Positions 51,419-60,453 of a stretch of 64,000 nucleotides of DNA are shown here, piece after piece. The stretch is from NCBI RefSeq assembly GCF_965248315.1, contig NZ_CBDFIX010000002.1, positions 2,108,001-2,172,000 on the forward strand, given 5' to 3'. The notes below the pieces were generated by a model, which saw only the letters and a list, made by a program, of their open reading frames with translations, ran no database searches and was not told the DNA's origin. The stretch comes from Ulvibacterium sp965248315 (GTDB lineage Bacteria; Bacteroidota; Bacteroidia; Flavobacteriales; Flavobacteriaceae). Positions within the stretch are counted from its first letter, which is position 1. Every line of letters begins with the position of its first letter. A program made the translations under genes and the position numbers.

Positions 51419-53156
51419 TGTTCGCCTTTTTAAACGATTAATGGCCCATACCCGGCCCTACAGGCTTACCTTTTACGGGGTGGCCCTGGCAGCTATTCTA
51501 TTATCCGTGTTTGCCGTATTAGGCCCATACATTCTACAAAAAATAATAGACGACGCAATTATCCAGCCAGATGCGCAGAAGCTATTATATCTTTCCTTGG
51601 GAATGTTGGGCGTCCTCTTGGCACAAGTTGTTAGCCAATTGTTATTCAACTATTACGCTAACTGGTTGGGTGAATCTGTTATAAAAGATGTGCGTATTAA
51701 CCTCTTTCAACATATGTTGGGTTTCCGCATGAAATATTTTGATAATTCCTCGATCGGGGTTTTGGTGACCAGGGCCGTAGCGGATATGCAACGTATAGGG
51801 GAAATCTTTAGCCAAGGGTTTTTCATGATCGTGGCGGATTTGTTGAAAATGTTAGCAGCGGCGGCCATGATGTTGTACATGAATTGGAAGTTATCCTTAT
51901 TGGTCTTTGTACTCCTCCCTATTATTTTATATGCCACACGACTTTTTCAAAGGGCAATGAAAGTAGCTTTTATAGAAGTCCGGGCCGAAGTGGCAAATCT
52001 CAACTCATTTGTACAGGAACGCATTACAGGTATGAAGATCGTGCAGTTGTTTACTCGGGAAAAGATTGAAAGTGACAAATTCCGGGAAATTAATGAGAAA
52101 CATCAAAATGCTTGGCTGAAAACGGTATGGTATAATTCCATTTTTTTCCCAATTGCCGAAATCGTCTCGTCGGTAGCAGTAGGTTTAGTAGTTTGGTATG
52201 GAGGACTACAGAACGTAGCCAATATCACAGTAGATATTGCGGGAACCATTTTTGCTTTTATACTATACATTGAAATTCTTTTTAGACCGTTACGCCAAAT
52301 AGCGGATAAATTCAATACCCTGCAAATGGGTATGGTGGCCGCCAATCGGGTATTTGGTATATTGGATACGAACAGTCACATTCAGGATGTGGGTACTATT
52401 GTGAAAGAAAATGTTCGAGGCGATATCCGGTTCTCAGCGGTGCGTTTTGGTTATTTGGAGGATGAGGAGGTACTCCATGGCATTTCCTTTGATGTTAAGG
52501 CAGGGGAAACCATTGCTATTGTAGGGGCTACAGGAGCTGGAAAATCTACCATCATTAACTTATTGAATCGATTTTATGAAATCAATTCCGGGACTATTTT
52601 CGTAGATGGAACGGATATCAAGGATTTTCAACTGGCTTCCTTGCGGTCTCATATTGCCGTGGTGCTGCAAGACGTATTCCTTTTTGCGGATACCATTGCC
52701 AATAACATTTCTTTGAAGGATGCGTCAATATCCGTGAAAGCTATTGAAGAGGCAGCCAAAAAAATAGGGGTACATGAATTTATCAGTAGTTTGCCGGAGG
52801 GATATGGATACAATGTAAAGGAAAGGGGCACTATGCTTTCTAGTGGTCAGCGGCAATTGATAGCATTTCTGCGGGCCTATGTAAGCAACCCGAGCATACT
52901 CATCCTGGACGAGGCCACCTCTTCCGTAGATACCTATTCCGAACAATTAATACAGCAGGCAACCGAGAAAATCACCCAGGGTCGTACTTCCATTATTATT
53001 GCCCATCGTTTGGCTACTGTAAAAAAAGCCAATAAGATTTTGGTTATGGATGCCGGAAGAATAGTGGAAACGGGAACCCATAAAGAGCTACTTGAAAGAG
53101 GCGGATACTATAGTAAACTTTACGAAGCCCAGTTCTTGGCGGAGGAAGTGGCCTAA
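51390..53156 (+). CDS. ABC exporter, permease and ATPase fused (MsbA/multidrug type)
   Basis: A 588-residue half-transporter: six membrane helices in the first 320 residues (MsbA-like, with an intracellular loop RITGMKIVQLFTREK) and a nucleotide-binding domain. Walker A is GATGAGKST, the signature is LSSGQRQL, and Walker B is ILILDEATSSVD. It works as a homodimer in the inner membrane. Candidates for cargo are lipid A (MsbA) or drugs; sequence alone does not decide. It starts 29 bases before the truA stop and its own stop directly touches the stop of cdaA on the other strand, with no terminator. Confidence 0.9.
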   Translation: MNQDSGKAFDVRLFKRLMAHTRPYRLTFYGVALAAILLSVFAVLGPYILQKIIDDAIIQPDAQKLLYLSLGMLGVLLAQVVSQLLFNYYANWLGESVIKDVRINLFQHMLGFRMKYFDNSSIGVLVTRAVADMQRIGEIFSQGFFMIVADLLKMLAAAAMMLYMNWKLSLLVFVLLPIILYATRLFQRAMKVAFIEVRAEVANLNSFVQERITGMKIVQLFTREKIESDKFREINEKHQNAWLKTVWYNSIFFPIAEIVSSVAVGLVVWYGGLQNVANITVDIAGTIFAFILYIEILFRPLRQIADKFNTLQMGMVAANRVFGILDTNSHIQDVGTIVKENVRGDIRFSAVRFGYLEDEEVLHGISFDVKAGETIAIVGATGAGKSTIINLLNRFYEINSGTIFVDGTDIKDFQLASLRSHIAVVLQDVFLFADTIANNISLKDASISVKAIEEAAKKIGVHEFISSLPEGYGYNVKERGTMLSSGQRQLIAFLRAYVSNPSILILDEATSSVDTYSEQLIQQATEKITQGRTSIIIAHRLATVKKANKILVMDAGRIVETGTHKELLERGGYYSKLYEAQFLAEEVA

Positions 53157-53942
53157 TTAAATAATATCGTCCTTCAGCATTGTGGCCAATTGTGTTAAAT
53201 CACCAAAACTTACAAATCCCCCGTTTTTTATATAGGAGATGACCCCTGTCTCTTCGCTGACCACCAAGGCCAAAGCATCTGTCTTTTCCGTAATTCCCAC
53301 AGCGGCGCGATGTCTCAACCCAAAACGCAACGGGATATTTCGTTCATTGGAAACCGGAAGGATAACCCTTGTAGCCACAATATGGTTATTTTCAATAACA
53401 GTTGCCCCATCGTGCAGTGGGCTGTTTTTGTAAAAAATACTCTCCAAAATAGGTTGGTTTACTTCAATGTACATGGGGTCTCCAGAAGACTTTACAAAAT
53501 CCAGGGAGTTGTTTCTGCCAATAACAATAATGGCCCCTGTTTTGGTAGTGGCCATTTTTTCGCAAGCTCCCAAAATAGAATCCACATCGATACTTGATGA
53601 CAACCCGTCCCCCCTTAAAAACTTAAAGTGCCTGATAAAGTTACGTTTATTGGCAAAATTTGTGGACCCTATCATCAGCAAGAATTTTCGGATTTCCTGT
53701 TGAAACACTATGATCAAGGCAATGAGTCCTACCTGCATAAAAGCTCCTACCATGCTGCTGATCATTTCCATTCCCAAAAGCTCCGTGAGTTTCCAGAAGG
53801 CCCAAACGATAACGATGCCTATAAAAATATTAATGGCCACGGAACCACGGACCAATTTGTAGATGTAATAGAGGAGAACTGCGACCAAAACAATGTCCAA
53901 GACATCGGTTATCTTAAAGTCGATAAAATTCAGAAAATCCAA
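53157..53942 (-). CDS. cdaA: Diadenylate cyclase CdaA
   Basis: It makes the second messenger cyclic di-AMP from two ATP. The 261 residues have three membrane helices (about 12-28, 35-55 and 62-85) followed by the DAC domain with DGATVIEN near 180 and the catalytic RHRAAVGI near 215. Cyclic di-AMP controls potassium and cell-wall homeostasis. The gene lies 56 bases downstream of folP on the same strand. In Gram-positive bacteria cdaA pairs with cdaR and glmM; neither is here. Confidence 0.94.
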   Translation of the reverse strand: MDFLNFIDFKITDVLDIVLVAVLLYYIYKLVRGSVAINIFIGIVIVWAFWKLTELLGMEMISSMVGAFMQVGLIALIIVFQQEIRKFLLMIGSTNFANKRNFIRHFKFLRGDGLSSSIDVDSILGACEKMATTKTGAIIVIGRNNSLDFVKSSGDPMYIEVNQPILESIFYKNSPLHDGATVIENNHIVATRVILPVSNERNIPLRFGLRHRAAVGITEKTDALALVVSEETGVISYIKNGGFVSFGDLTQLATMLKDDII

Positions 53943-53998
53943 TTAATGGCAGTTTTTGTAAAATTAGGAAAAATAGATGAACAAAGAAGTTGAAGTTT

Positions 53999-54820
53999 TT
54001 ATACCAAGGCCGCTGAAAGTTTTATACATTCCATAGCTTCCTTTACATCATGGACCCTTAAAATGGACACCCCTTTTTGCAGGGCATACATATTTAGGGC
54101 GGTAGTCCCGTTCAAAGCCTGTTTTGCATCAATATCCAACGTCTTGTATATCATTGACTTTCTGCTTAGCCCAGTAAGAAGGGGAAGTCCAAGATTCTGT
54201 AGGAGATCCAATTTTTGCAATAATTCATAATTCTGACTCAGGGTCTTGGAAAAACCAAAACCTGGATCAATAATAATGTCGTGTATTCCAAAGGAACGGG
54301 CTTTGGCTATCCGTTCTGAAAAGTAATATTGTATGTCAGGGATTAAATTATTGTAATCCGTCTGTTGTTGCATGGTCTTGGGTTCCCCCCTCATATGCAT
54401 CAAAATGATGGGCACCTTCAATTGGGCTACCGCAGGTAACATGGCTTTATCCAGGTTTCCACCAGATATATCGTTGATCAATGCAGCACCGGCCTCTATA
54501 CATTTTTCAGCTACCTTGCTCCTAAAAGTATCTATGGACAATACAATTTCGGGAAATTCATTGATGAGCAAATTGACAATCGGTAGGATTCGATCCAGTT
54601 CTTCCCTCTTGGAAATCAACTCGGCACCGGGTCGGGAACTTTGAGCGCCAACGTCAATAAAAGTAGCGCCTTCATCTAACATTTTTTCTACTTGGGAAAC
54701 TATCGTTTTTTCATCCTTATATTTTCCTCCATCAAAAAAGGAATCCGGGGTAATATTAAGAATGCCCATTATCTTGGGTATTTTTAAATCTAGGAGTGTT
54801 CCCTTACAATTAATTGTCAT
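53999..54820 (-). CDS. folP: Dihydropteroate synthase
   Basis: It joins pterin diphosphate and p-aminobenzoate in folate synthesis and is the target of sulfonamides. The 273-residue TIM barrel has the classic motifs MGILNITPDSFFDGG near residue 18 and DVGAQSSRPGAELIS near 60, then VLSIDTFRS, LINDISGG and IIIDPGFGFSKTL. The start ATG 54820 fits the family length. It probably shares a transcript with cdaA and diverges from the DUF1599 gene across a 109-base gap. folE lies 20 kb away on the same strand. Confidence 0.95.
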   Translation of the reverse strand: MTINCKGTLLDLKIPKIMGILNITPDSFFDGGKYKDEKTIVSQVEKMLDEGATFIDVGAQSSRPGAELISKREELDRILPIVNLLINEFPEIVLSIDTFRSKVAEKCIEAGAALINDISGGNLDKAMLPAVAQLKVPIILMHMRGEPKTMQQQTDYNNLIPDIQYYFSERIAKARSFGIHDIIIDPGFGFSKTLSQNYELLQKLDLLQNLGLPLLTGLSRKSMIYKTLDIDAKQALNGTTALNMYALQKGVSILRVHDVKEAMECIKLSAALV

Positions 54821-54929
54821 ACAAATTGGGTTGATGCTCGAGATTCATTATTCTCCAATAAGTTTAGATCACGAACTTTGACGATTCCAAATTTTTAAGC
54901 GAAATTTACGCAAATTACCAAAGAAATAA

Positions 54930-55490
54930 ATGCAGCACACTTCCGAGCAATACGATGCCGTAATAAAAATTTGTCGGGATTTGTTCCAAAAAAAGATGAA
55001 GGATTATGGCAGTGCCTGGCGAATCCTTAGACTTCCTTCCCTTACCGATCAGATTTTTATAAAGGCACAACGCATCCGAGGTCTTCAGGAGAACCAGGTA
55101 CGAAAAGTGGATGAGGACGAACAATCCGAATTTATTGGAATTATCAACTACGCCATAATGGCCCTCATCCAATTGGAAAAGGGAATTGCAAGCGAGCCGG
55201 ATTTATCTGGGTCTGAAGCTTTGGTGCTTTATGATAGGCATGTGGCCGAAACCAAAGCCCTTATGGAAAACAAAAATCATGACTATGGTGAGGCCTGGCG
55301 AGATATGCGTGTAAGCTCATTGACCGATCTTATCTTACAAAAGATATTGCGGGTAAAGCAAATTGAGGACAACAAGGGGAAGACATTGGTAAGTGAAGGT
55401 ATAGATGCCAATTATCAGGATATGATAAATTATGCCATATTCGCACTCATTCATTTGAACGCTAGTACCAAATCTGAAATTACGGAATGA
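54930..55490 (+). CDS. DUF1599 protein with duplicated domain (186 aa)
   Basis: The protein is two copies of one helical domain. The first has KKMKDYGSAWRILRLPSLTD (about 21-40) and INYAIMALI (72-80); the second has KNHDYGEAWRDMRVSSLTD (114-133) and INYAIFALI (166-174). DUF1599 proteins are helical and, as far as I recall, were linked by others to nucleotide modification or NTP hydrolysis; the activity is not proven. The stop overlaps the start of the next gene by four bases, so it leads the operon that continues with BT_3928-like, TlpA-like and tpiA genes. Confidence 0.82.
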   Translation: MQHTSEQYDAVIKICRDLFQKKMKDYGSAWRILRLPSLTDQIFIKAQRIRGLQENQVRKVDEDEQSEFIGIINYAIMALIQLEKGIASEPDLSGSEALVLYDRHVAETKALMENKNHDYGEAWRDMRVSSLTDLILQKILRVKQIEDNKGKTLVSEGIDANYQDMINYAIFALIHLNASTKSEITE

Positions 55491-56584
55491 AATATCTTGT
55501 CGGTTTTAGCCGCATATTTGTTGGGGTTTTATTTATTATCAGTGGATTTATCAAGTTGAACGATCCTGTTGGGTTTTCCTTTAAGCTGGAAGAGTATTTT
55601 AGCCAAGGAGTATTGAATCTCCCTTTTTTAGAACCCTATGCGCTCGCCATTTCTATTTTTGTTGTCATATTCGAGGTATTGTTGGGCGTGATGCTACTAG
55701 TAGGTTTTCGGGTAAAGTTTACAATTTGGAGCCTTTTGCTCATGATTGTTTTCTTTACCTTTCTTACATTTTATTCAGCGTATTTCAATAAGGTAACAGA
55801 TTGCGGATGTTTTGGTGACGCCATTAAGTTAACCCCATGGGAATCCTTTACAAAGGATATCGTGTTATTGGTTTTGATAATGCTATTGTTCGTCGGGAAG
55901 AAGTATATAGGCTCAATTTTTGGCTCCAATACAAAACGGATACTGACCCTCGTTGCTCTGGTACTCTGTATTCTCTATGCGAATCATGTGCTTAACCATC
56001 TGCCGGTAATCGATTTTAGACCCTATAAAATTGGGGCGAATATTGAACAGGGCATGCTTGTTCCTGACGATGCACCCAAAGCTGTCTTTGAGTATGCATG
56101 GCGATTTAAAGTGAATGGGGAAGAACAAATAATCGTCACCAATGGAGAATATCCCTCTGTAGATGGTGAATTTTTGGATGTGGAAACAACCGAAATCCAA
56201 GAAGGATACGAACCACCGATTCATGACTTTACCATAGAACAAGAGGGTGAGGATTTTGCCTCTGCGTTGTTGCAAGAGCAGAAATTGGTTATGGTCATTG
56301 CCTACGATCTTCGAAAAACGGAAAGAAGTACTTACGTTGAAATCAAGAAAGTGACCGATGAGGCACTAAATAAAGGTTACAAAGTGATTGGAATGTCTGC
56401 TTCCAATGAAGAACAGACTAAAGGATTAGTAAAGGACTTTGGATTGAATTTTGACTTTTACTTTACTGATGAAACTACACTTAAAACTATAGTTCGTTCC
56501 AATCCTGGGGTACTGGTTTTACAACAAGGAACCATTTTACAGAAAGTACATTACAACGATTTGGATGAACTCCAATTTAATTGA
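55487..56584 (+). CDS. BT_3928-like membrane protein: DoxX/MauE-like N-terminus, thioredoxin-fold-like C-terminus
   Basis: A 365-residue protein. The first 165 residues contain about five hydrophobic helices and start like DoxX (FSRIFVGVLFIISGFIKL), with a MauE-like CxC motif DCGCFGD (Cys106, Cys108). After a beta-rich part, the C-terminal 110 residues look like a thioredoxin fold (LVMVIAYDLRK, GYKVIGMSAS, VLVLQQGTIL) but have no CxxC. It overlaps the DUF1599 stop by four bases and leads into a TlpA-like gene, so a membrane-bound redox relay is plausible. I regard that as inference. Confidence 0.78.
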   Translation: MKYLVGFSRIFVGVLFIISGFIKLNDPVGFSFKLEEYFSQGVLNLPFLEPYALAISIFVVIFEVLLGVMLLVGFRVKFTIWSLLLMIVFFTFLTFYSAYFNKVTDCGCFGDAIKLTPWESFTKDIVLLVLIMLLFVGKKYIGSIFGSNTKRILTLVALVLCILYANHVLNHLPVIDFRPYKIGANIEQGMLVPDDAPKAVFEYAWRFKVNGEEQIIVTNGEYPSVDGEFLDVETTEIQEGYEPPIHDFTIEQEGEDFASALLQEQKLVMVIAYDLRKTERSTYVEIKKVTDEALNKGYKVIGMSASNEEQTKGLVKDFGLNFDFYFTDETTLKTIVRSNPGVLVLQQGTILQKVHYNDLDELQFN

Positions 56585-56588
56585 TGTT

Positions 56589-57098
56589 ATGAAAAGCGAA
56601 AGACTTCTTCTTGGAATCTTTTTATTTTTGTTTTTGGGCGGAAATGCCCAAAAAGATACGTTTTCCGAGGAAGCTTTGAATGATGTTTTATTAACCGAAA
56701 AAGGTGAAAAGGTTTCTTTTAAATCCATATTGGATGAAAATAAGGGGCAAACAATTTTTTTGGATATTTGGGCTTCATGGTGCAAGGATTGCGTGGTGGG
56801 GATGCCCAAGGTCAAGAAATTGAAGAAAGAATATCCAAAAGTGTCCTTTGTGTACATATCGCTTGATAAGAACGAGACCCATTGGAAAAAGGGAATTCGC
56901 CGATTTGGAATTGAAGATGGGGCGCATTATTGGGCCACCAACGGCTGGAAATCCGATTTATTCAACGATTTGGACCTGGATTGGATTCCAAGATATATGA
57001 TTTTGGATGGCTCTGGCAATATTGAACTGTTTAAGGCCATTAAAGCGGACGATGTAAAAATTTTAAATTACTTGAAAAACGAACAATATGAGAAGTAA
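56589..57098 (+). CDS. TlpA-like thioredoxin family protein, exported
   Basis: A 169-residue exported thiol-disulfide protein. The start ATG 56589 gives a clean signal peptide ending near GGNAQ; an earlier ATG at 56565 overlaps the previous gene and only adds residues. The active-site motif is WASWCKDC with Cys65 and Cys68, in the TlpA/ResA style, preceded by GQTIFLDI. The fold continues through SFVYISLDKN and WIPRYMILDGSGNI, which ends in the cis-Pro loop (IPRY). It probably reduces periplasmic disulfides, perhaps fed by the BT_3928-like protein upstream. Its end overlaps tpiA by 11 bases. Confidence 0.85.
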   Translation: MKSERLLLGIFLFLFLGGNAQKDTFSEEALNDVLLTEKGEKVSFKSILDENKGQTIFLDIWASWCKDCVVGMPKVKKLKKEYPKVSFVYISLDKNETHWKKGIRRFGIEDGAHYWATNGWKSDLFNDLDLDWIPRYMILDGSGNIELFKAIKADDVKILNYLKNEQYEK

Positions 57099-57837
57099 AA
57101 TAGTCGCAGGAAACTGGAAAATGAACAATAATTTAGAGGAAACGGAAAAACTACTTGCCGAACTCTCAGCCAAATTACCGGATACGGAAGCTGAAGTAAT
57201 GGTTGCCCCTACTTTTGTGAATTTATCCCGTTCCGCCCATGTTTTGGAATCTTCAACAATTCAGGTTATGGCACAGAATATGCATTTTGAGGAAAACGGG
57301 GCCTATACCGGGGAGATTTCAGCTGATATGCTTCTTAACATAGGAGTGGATACGGTAATTTTGGGGCATTCCGAAAGAAGGGCCTATTTTGGGGAAACGG
57401 ACGAGCTTCTTGCAAAGAAGGTGACCAAGGCATTGGTGAAAGGAATGCGGGTGATGTTCTGTTTCGGGGAAGAATTGGATGAGCGCAAGGCCGGAAATCA
57501 TTTTAAGATTGTGGAAGGGCAGCTAAAGAATGCGCTTTTCTCCTTAGAAAACAGTGCATGGGACAGTATTGTGCTGGCCTATGAACCCGTTTGGGCCATA
57601 GGCACCGGAGAGACCGCTTCACCGGAACAGGCACAGGAAATGCATGCCTTCATTCGTAAAACGATAGCAGATGCCTACGATGCCTCCATTGCAGATAAAG
57701 TATCCATATTATACGGCGGAAGTGTAAAACCTGGGAATGCCCAGGAAATTTTCTCTAAGCCGGATGTGGATGGTGGACTCATTGGAGGAGCTTCCTTAGT
57801 GGCCGATGATTTTGTGGCAATCATCAAAGCGATTTAA
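57088..57837 (+). CDS. tpiA: Triose-phosphate isomerase
   Basis: It interconverts dihydroxyacetone phosphate and glyceraldehyde-3-phosphate in glycolysis. The 249-residue TIM barrel is complete: Lys11 in GNWKMNN, His in VILGHSERR near residue 95, catalytic Glu in LAYEPVWAIGTG near 167, and the phosphate loops YGGSVKPGNA and DGGLIGGASL. The start overlaps the TlpA-like gene by 11 bases, so it is cotranscribed. Confidence 0.97.
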   Translation: MRSKIVAGNWKMNNNLEETEKLLAELSAKLPDTEAEVMVAPTFVNLSRSAHVLESSTIQVMAQNMHFEENGAYTGEISADMLLNIGVDTVILGHSERRAYFGETDELLAKKVTKALVKGMRVMFCFGEELDERKAGNHFKIVEGQLKNALFSLENSAWDSIVLAYEPVWAIGTGETASPEQAQEMHAFIRKTIADAYDASIADKVSILYGGSVKPGNAQEIFSKPDVDGGLIGGASLVADDFVAIIKAI

Positions 57838-57938
57838 ATCTAGATCGTTTTGGGGAATTGACTTTTAATACGTTTGCTTAACCGGTGAGAGGCCTGGATT
57901 ATGTTTTCAGAAAACCTTCTTTGCTAAAAACTGGAACA

Positions 57939-58778
57939 TTGCCCAATACTATTTATATAGAATACACCTTTAAAATTCACCCTTTGCAACCTGCATCCGA
58001 AATTTTAATTGCGGAACTGGGCGAATTGGGTTTTGAAAGTTTTGTAGAAACGCAGGAAGGTGTCCAGGCTTATCTTCAAAAACAAGATTGGAAGGAAGAT
58101 ATCTTGGATTCGGTCTTTATTCTAAAGAACCCTTATTTTAAAATCTCCTATCGACCCAAGGAAATAGAACAGGAGAACTGGAACGTTACTTGGGAAAGGA
58201 ATTTTAATCCAATTCAAGTCGACGATCTATGCACGGTCCGTGCGCCATTTCATGAAAAATCCAACTCAAAATACGACATCGTTATTGAACCGAAAATGAG
58301 TTTTGGAACCGGCCATCATGAAACTACCCATATGATGTTGCAACATATATTGAGTTATGATTTTGAGGGAAAATCCATATTGGATATGGGAACCGGAACG
58401 GGAGTCTTGGCAATATTGGCGGAGATGAAAGGGGCAATCGATATTGATGCTATTGATATTGATCATTGGTGCTATCTTAACGCATTGGAAAATGTGCAGC
58501 GGAACGATTGTCATAACATTCAAGTTTTGGAAGGAGACTCCTCCATAATTCCACAGCGCAAGGAATACGATATTATTTTAGCCAATATCAATAGGAATAT
58601 TTTGTTGAAGGATATAGCGGTCTACGCGAACTGCCTGAAACCAAATGGTTCACTTTTTTTAAGTGGGTTTTATTATGATGATATTATTGTGATTTCCGCA
58701 AAATGTACCGGCGTAGGTTTGAAATTTGAAAAAAATATTGAAAAAAATAATTGGGTTGCCGTAAAATATGTATTTTAG
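57939..58778 (+). CDS. prmA: Ribosomal protein L11 methyltransferase
   Basis: An S-adenosylmethionine-dependent enzyme that trimethylates ribosomal protein L11. Starting at TTG 57939 gives 279 residues beginning (M)PNTIYIEYTF, which fits the family; the longer GTG start at 57885 adds residues unlike it. Motif I is ILDMGTGTGVLAIL, followed by the motif II-like IDAIDIDHWC. The NPPY-like site reads ILANINRNIL, as in PrmA. The N-terminal domain for L11 binding is short and intact. It follows tpiA by 101 bases. Confidence 0.92.
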   Translation: MPNTIYIEYTFKIHPLQPASEILIAELGELGFESFVETQEGVQAYLQKQDWKEDILDSVFILKNPYFKISYRPKEIEQENWNVTWERNFNPIQVDDLCTVRAPFHEKSNSKYDIVIEPKMSFGTGHHETTHMMLQHILSYDFEGKSILDMGTGTGVLAILAEMKGAIDIDAIDIDHWCYLNALENVQRNDCHNIQVLEGDSSIIPQRKEYDIILANINRNILLKDIAVYANCLKPNGSLFLSGFYYDDIIVISAKCTGVGLKFEKNIEKNNWVAVKYVF

Positions 58779-58811
58779 AATATCTTTAAGTTTATGGTTA
58801 AAAACCTTGTA

Positions 58812-59087
58812 ATGAGCACTAAAGAAAAAATATCCGAAGAGCTCCTTTTAGAAGAGGAAACGATAAAGCCAAATGAGATAATCCTCTTTAACGATGATGT
58901 AAACACCTTTGAACATGTCATCGAAACCTTGATCGATGTCTGCGATCACTCTCCCGTACAAGCGGAACAATGTTCATTGATTGTCCATTACAATGGAAAA
59001 TGTACGGTGAAAACGGGTGAATATAAAGACTTGGAACCTAGATGCAGTAGATTACTACAAGCAGGATTGAGTGCGGAAATCGTTTAA
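58812..59087 (+). CDS. clpS: ATP-dependent Clp protease adapter ClpS
   Basis: It brings N-degron substrates to ClpAP/ClpCP. The 91-residue start at ATG 58812 fits ClpS; six more residues upstream are unlikely. The family hallmark NEIILFNDDVNTFEHVIETL includes the ligand-binding Asn-Asp pair, and EQCSLIVHYNGKCTVKTGEY followed by GLSAEI closes the fold. Asp and His/Tyr residues of the N-degron pocket are present in LFNDDVNTF and HVIE. The gene follows prmA by 33 bases and ends 17 bases before the convergent transporter gene. Confidence 0.94.
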   Translation: MSTKEKISEELLLEEETIKPNEIILFNDDVNTFEHVIETLIDVCDHSPVQAEQCSLIVHYNGKCTVKTGEYKDLEPRCSRLLQAGLSAEIV

Positions 59088-59104
59088 GGTAGGAGCATTT
59101 TTAT

Positions 59105-59518
59105 TCAATGAGGTAGCTTATCCTTTAAGACACCGTATACAAAGGTGCCTAGAACTGCGGCAGCAATAACGATTAACATACTAAATACTCCTGTACCTAA
59201 AAGGATATACATAGGCCCTGGACAAGCACCACCCAATGCCCAACCCAGCCCGAAAATACTACCGCCAATAATATAACGGACAAATCCCCTATCCTTAGGT
59301 GGAAGATGTATGGCATCACCATCAATACTTTTAAGATTTGTTTTTTTTATCAACCAAAGAAACAACATCCCAAGAAATACAGCTGAGCCAATAATTCCGT
59401 ACATATGGAAGGATTGAAATTTGAACATTTCAAAAATTCGATACCAGGATACGGCTTCGGACTTTACCAGGACAATCCCAAAAAAAATGCCCACAAGAAA
59501 GAATTTTAAAAGCTTCAT
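59105..59518 (-). CDS. YeeE/YedE family protein, second half (DUF6691-like)
   Basis: A 137-residue membrane protein with about four helices. It has GLGWALGGACPGPMYILLGTG near residue 95, the Cys-containing motif of the YeeE/YedE family (GACPGP). YeeE-type proteins import thiosulfate or other sulfur compounds; in E. coli the protein is one chain, while here the two halves are separate genes. The start codon overlaps the stop of the other half by four bases, so both are made from one message. Confidence 0.88.
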   Translation of the reverse strand: MKLLKFFLVGIFFGIVLVKSEAVSWYRIFEMFKFQSFHMYGIIGSAVFLGMLFLWLIKKTNLKSIDGDAIHLPPKDRGFVRYIIGGSIFGLGWALGGACPGPMYILLGTGVFSMLIVIAAAVLGTFVYGVLKDKLPH

Positions 59519-60078
59519 GTTCCAAAAATTAGAGGTAGCAATACATGTGTCATAATAAGTCCACCCGCAAAGAAACCTATCACCGCAATAAGTGAAGGCA
59601 GTTGGAGGTTACTCAATCCCGTAATGGCATGGCCGGAGGTGCACCCCCCAGCATAGCGTGTGCCAAAACCGACCAAAAATCCTGCAACGATCAATATGGC
59701 CAAACCTTTGAGGCTAAAGACACTCCCCCAATCATAAATTTCAGCAGGAAGCAGGGATTCTCCGGCATTATAAAAACCCAATTCACGCAAATCTGAAACA
59801 GTTTCAGGATTAAGGGCAATAGTGGAACCATCGGACAGGAGGGTAACGGCTATAAAGCCACCGAAAATGGCACCCAAAACAACAACGAGGTTCCACCGAT
59901 AGGTCTTCCAATCAAATTTAAAAAAGTCCGAATACTTTCCGGCACCACCTATACTACATAAAGTTCTTAGATTGGAGGACATCCCAAAGGTCTTCCCAAA
60001 ATAGACCAAGATCAAGAGTACCAGGGCAATCAATGGGCCCGAAACATACCAAGGCCAAGGTCGTAATAAAAAATCCAT
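59515..60078 (-). CDS. YeeE/YedE family protein, first half
   Basis: A 187-residue membrane protein with about five helices. The motif GFGTRYAGGCTSGHAITGLSN carries the conserved Cys of the YeeE/YedE sulfur-transport family. It starts at ATG 60078 and overlaps the second-half gene by four bases. The two should act as a complex to import reduced sulfur compounds. A -7 promoter box lies 18 bases upstream of its start. Confidence 0.9.
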   Translation of the reverse strand: MDFLLRPWPWYVSGPLIALVLLILVYFGKTFGMSSNLRTLCSIGGAGKYSDFFKFDWKTYRWNLVVVLGAIFGGFIAVTLLSDGSTIALNPETVSDLRELGFYNAGESLLPAEIYDWGSVFSLKGLAILIVAGFLVGFGTRYAGGCTSGHAITGLSNLQLPSLIAVIGFFAGGLIMTHVLLPLIFGT

Positions 60079-60453
60079 AGCAATTCGCTTTTTGTCAAAA
60101 ATAATAGGTTGCTGTCCCGTATCGTGTAATATAAGTTACATACTTTAATTATTGTGAAGTTCCAATATCGGAAATAATAGGTACACTTTTAAATACCAGC
60201 ACACAATCTGTTGTAAAAGCATTAGGAGACCAATAGCTCTTCTTTTTAGTCCCTAAACAATCCAACATGCGATATGGGTAAATTTCTTTACTTGTCAGCT
60301 TATGGGTCCATGATTTTTGGAACGGTTTTTCGCTATACTAAATTATATTTCCAAAACCTTATATTACCAACTATGAAATCACTTGCTTTTACTTATTTTT
60401 AGCATTGATTTCCACCAGTACACATACAAATGGTGGTATTTATGACTATGACC
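60079..60453. other. 375-bp intergenic region between YeeE/YedE and GH92 genes
   Basis: It lies between divergent genes. Apart from the -7 box next to the YeeE/YedE start I see no promoter match, hairpin or gene. A 9-codon open frame at about 60373 begins like a signal peptide but stops early, so it is not called a gene. Confidence 0.5.
60096..60103 (-). promoter_or_regulatory. -7 promoter element TATTTTTG for the YeeE/YedE operon
   Basis: The minus strand reads TATTTTTG, an exact TAnnTTTG match, 18 bases before the start codon; no TTG is correctly spaced upstream. Confidence 0.45.

Noticed and set aside
60373..60403. Nine-codon ORF before GH92 that starts like a signal peptide
   Set aside because: Stops after nine codons; no coding capacity beyond that.
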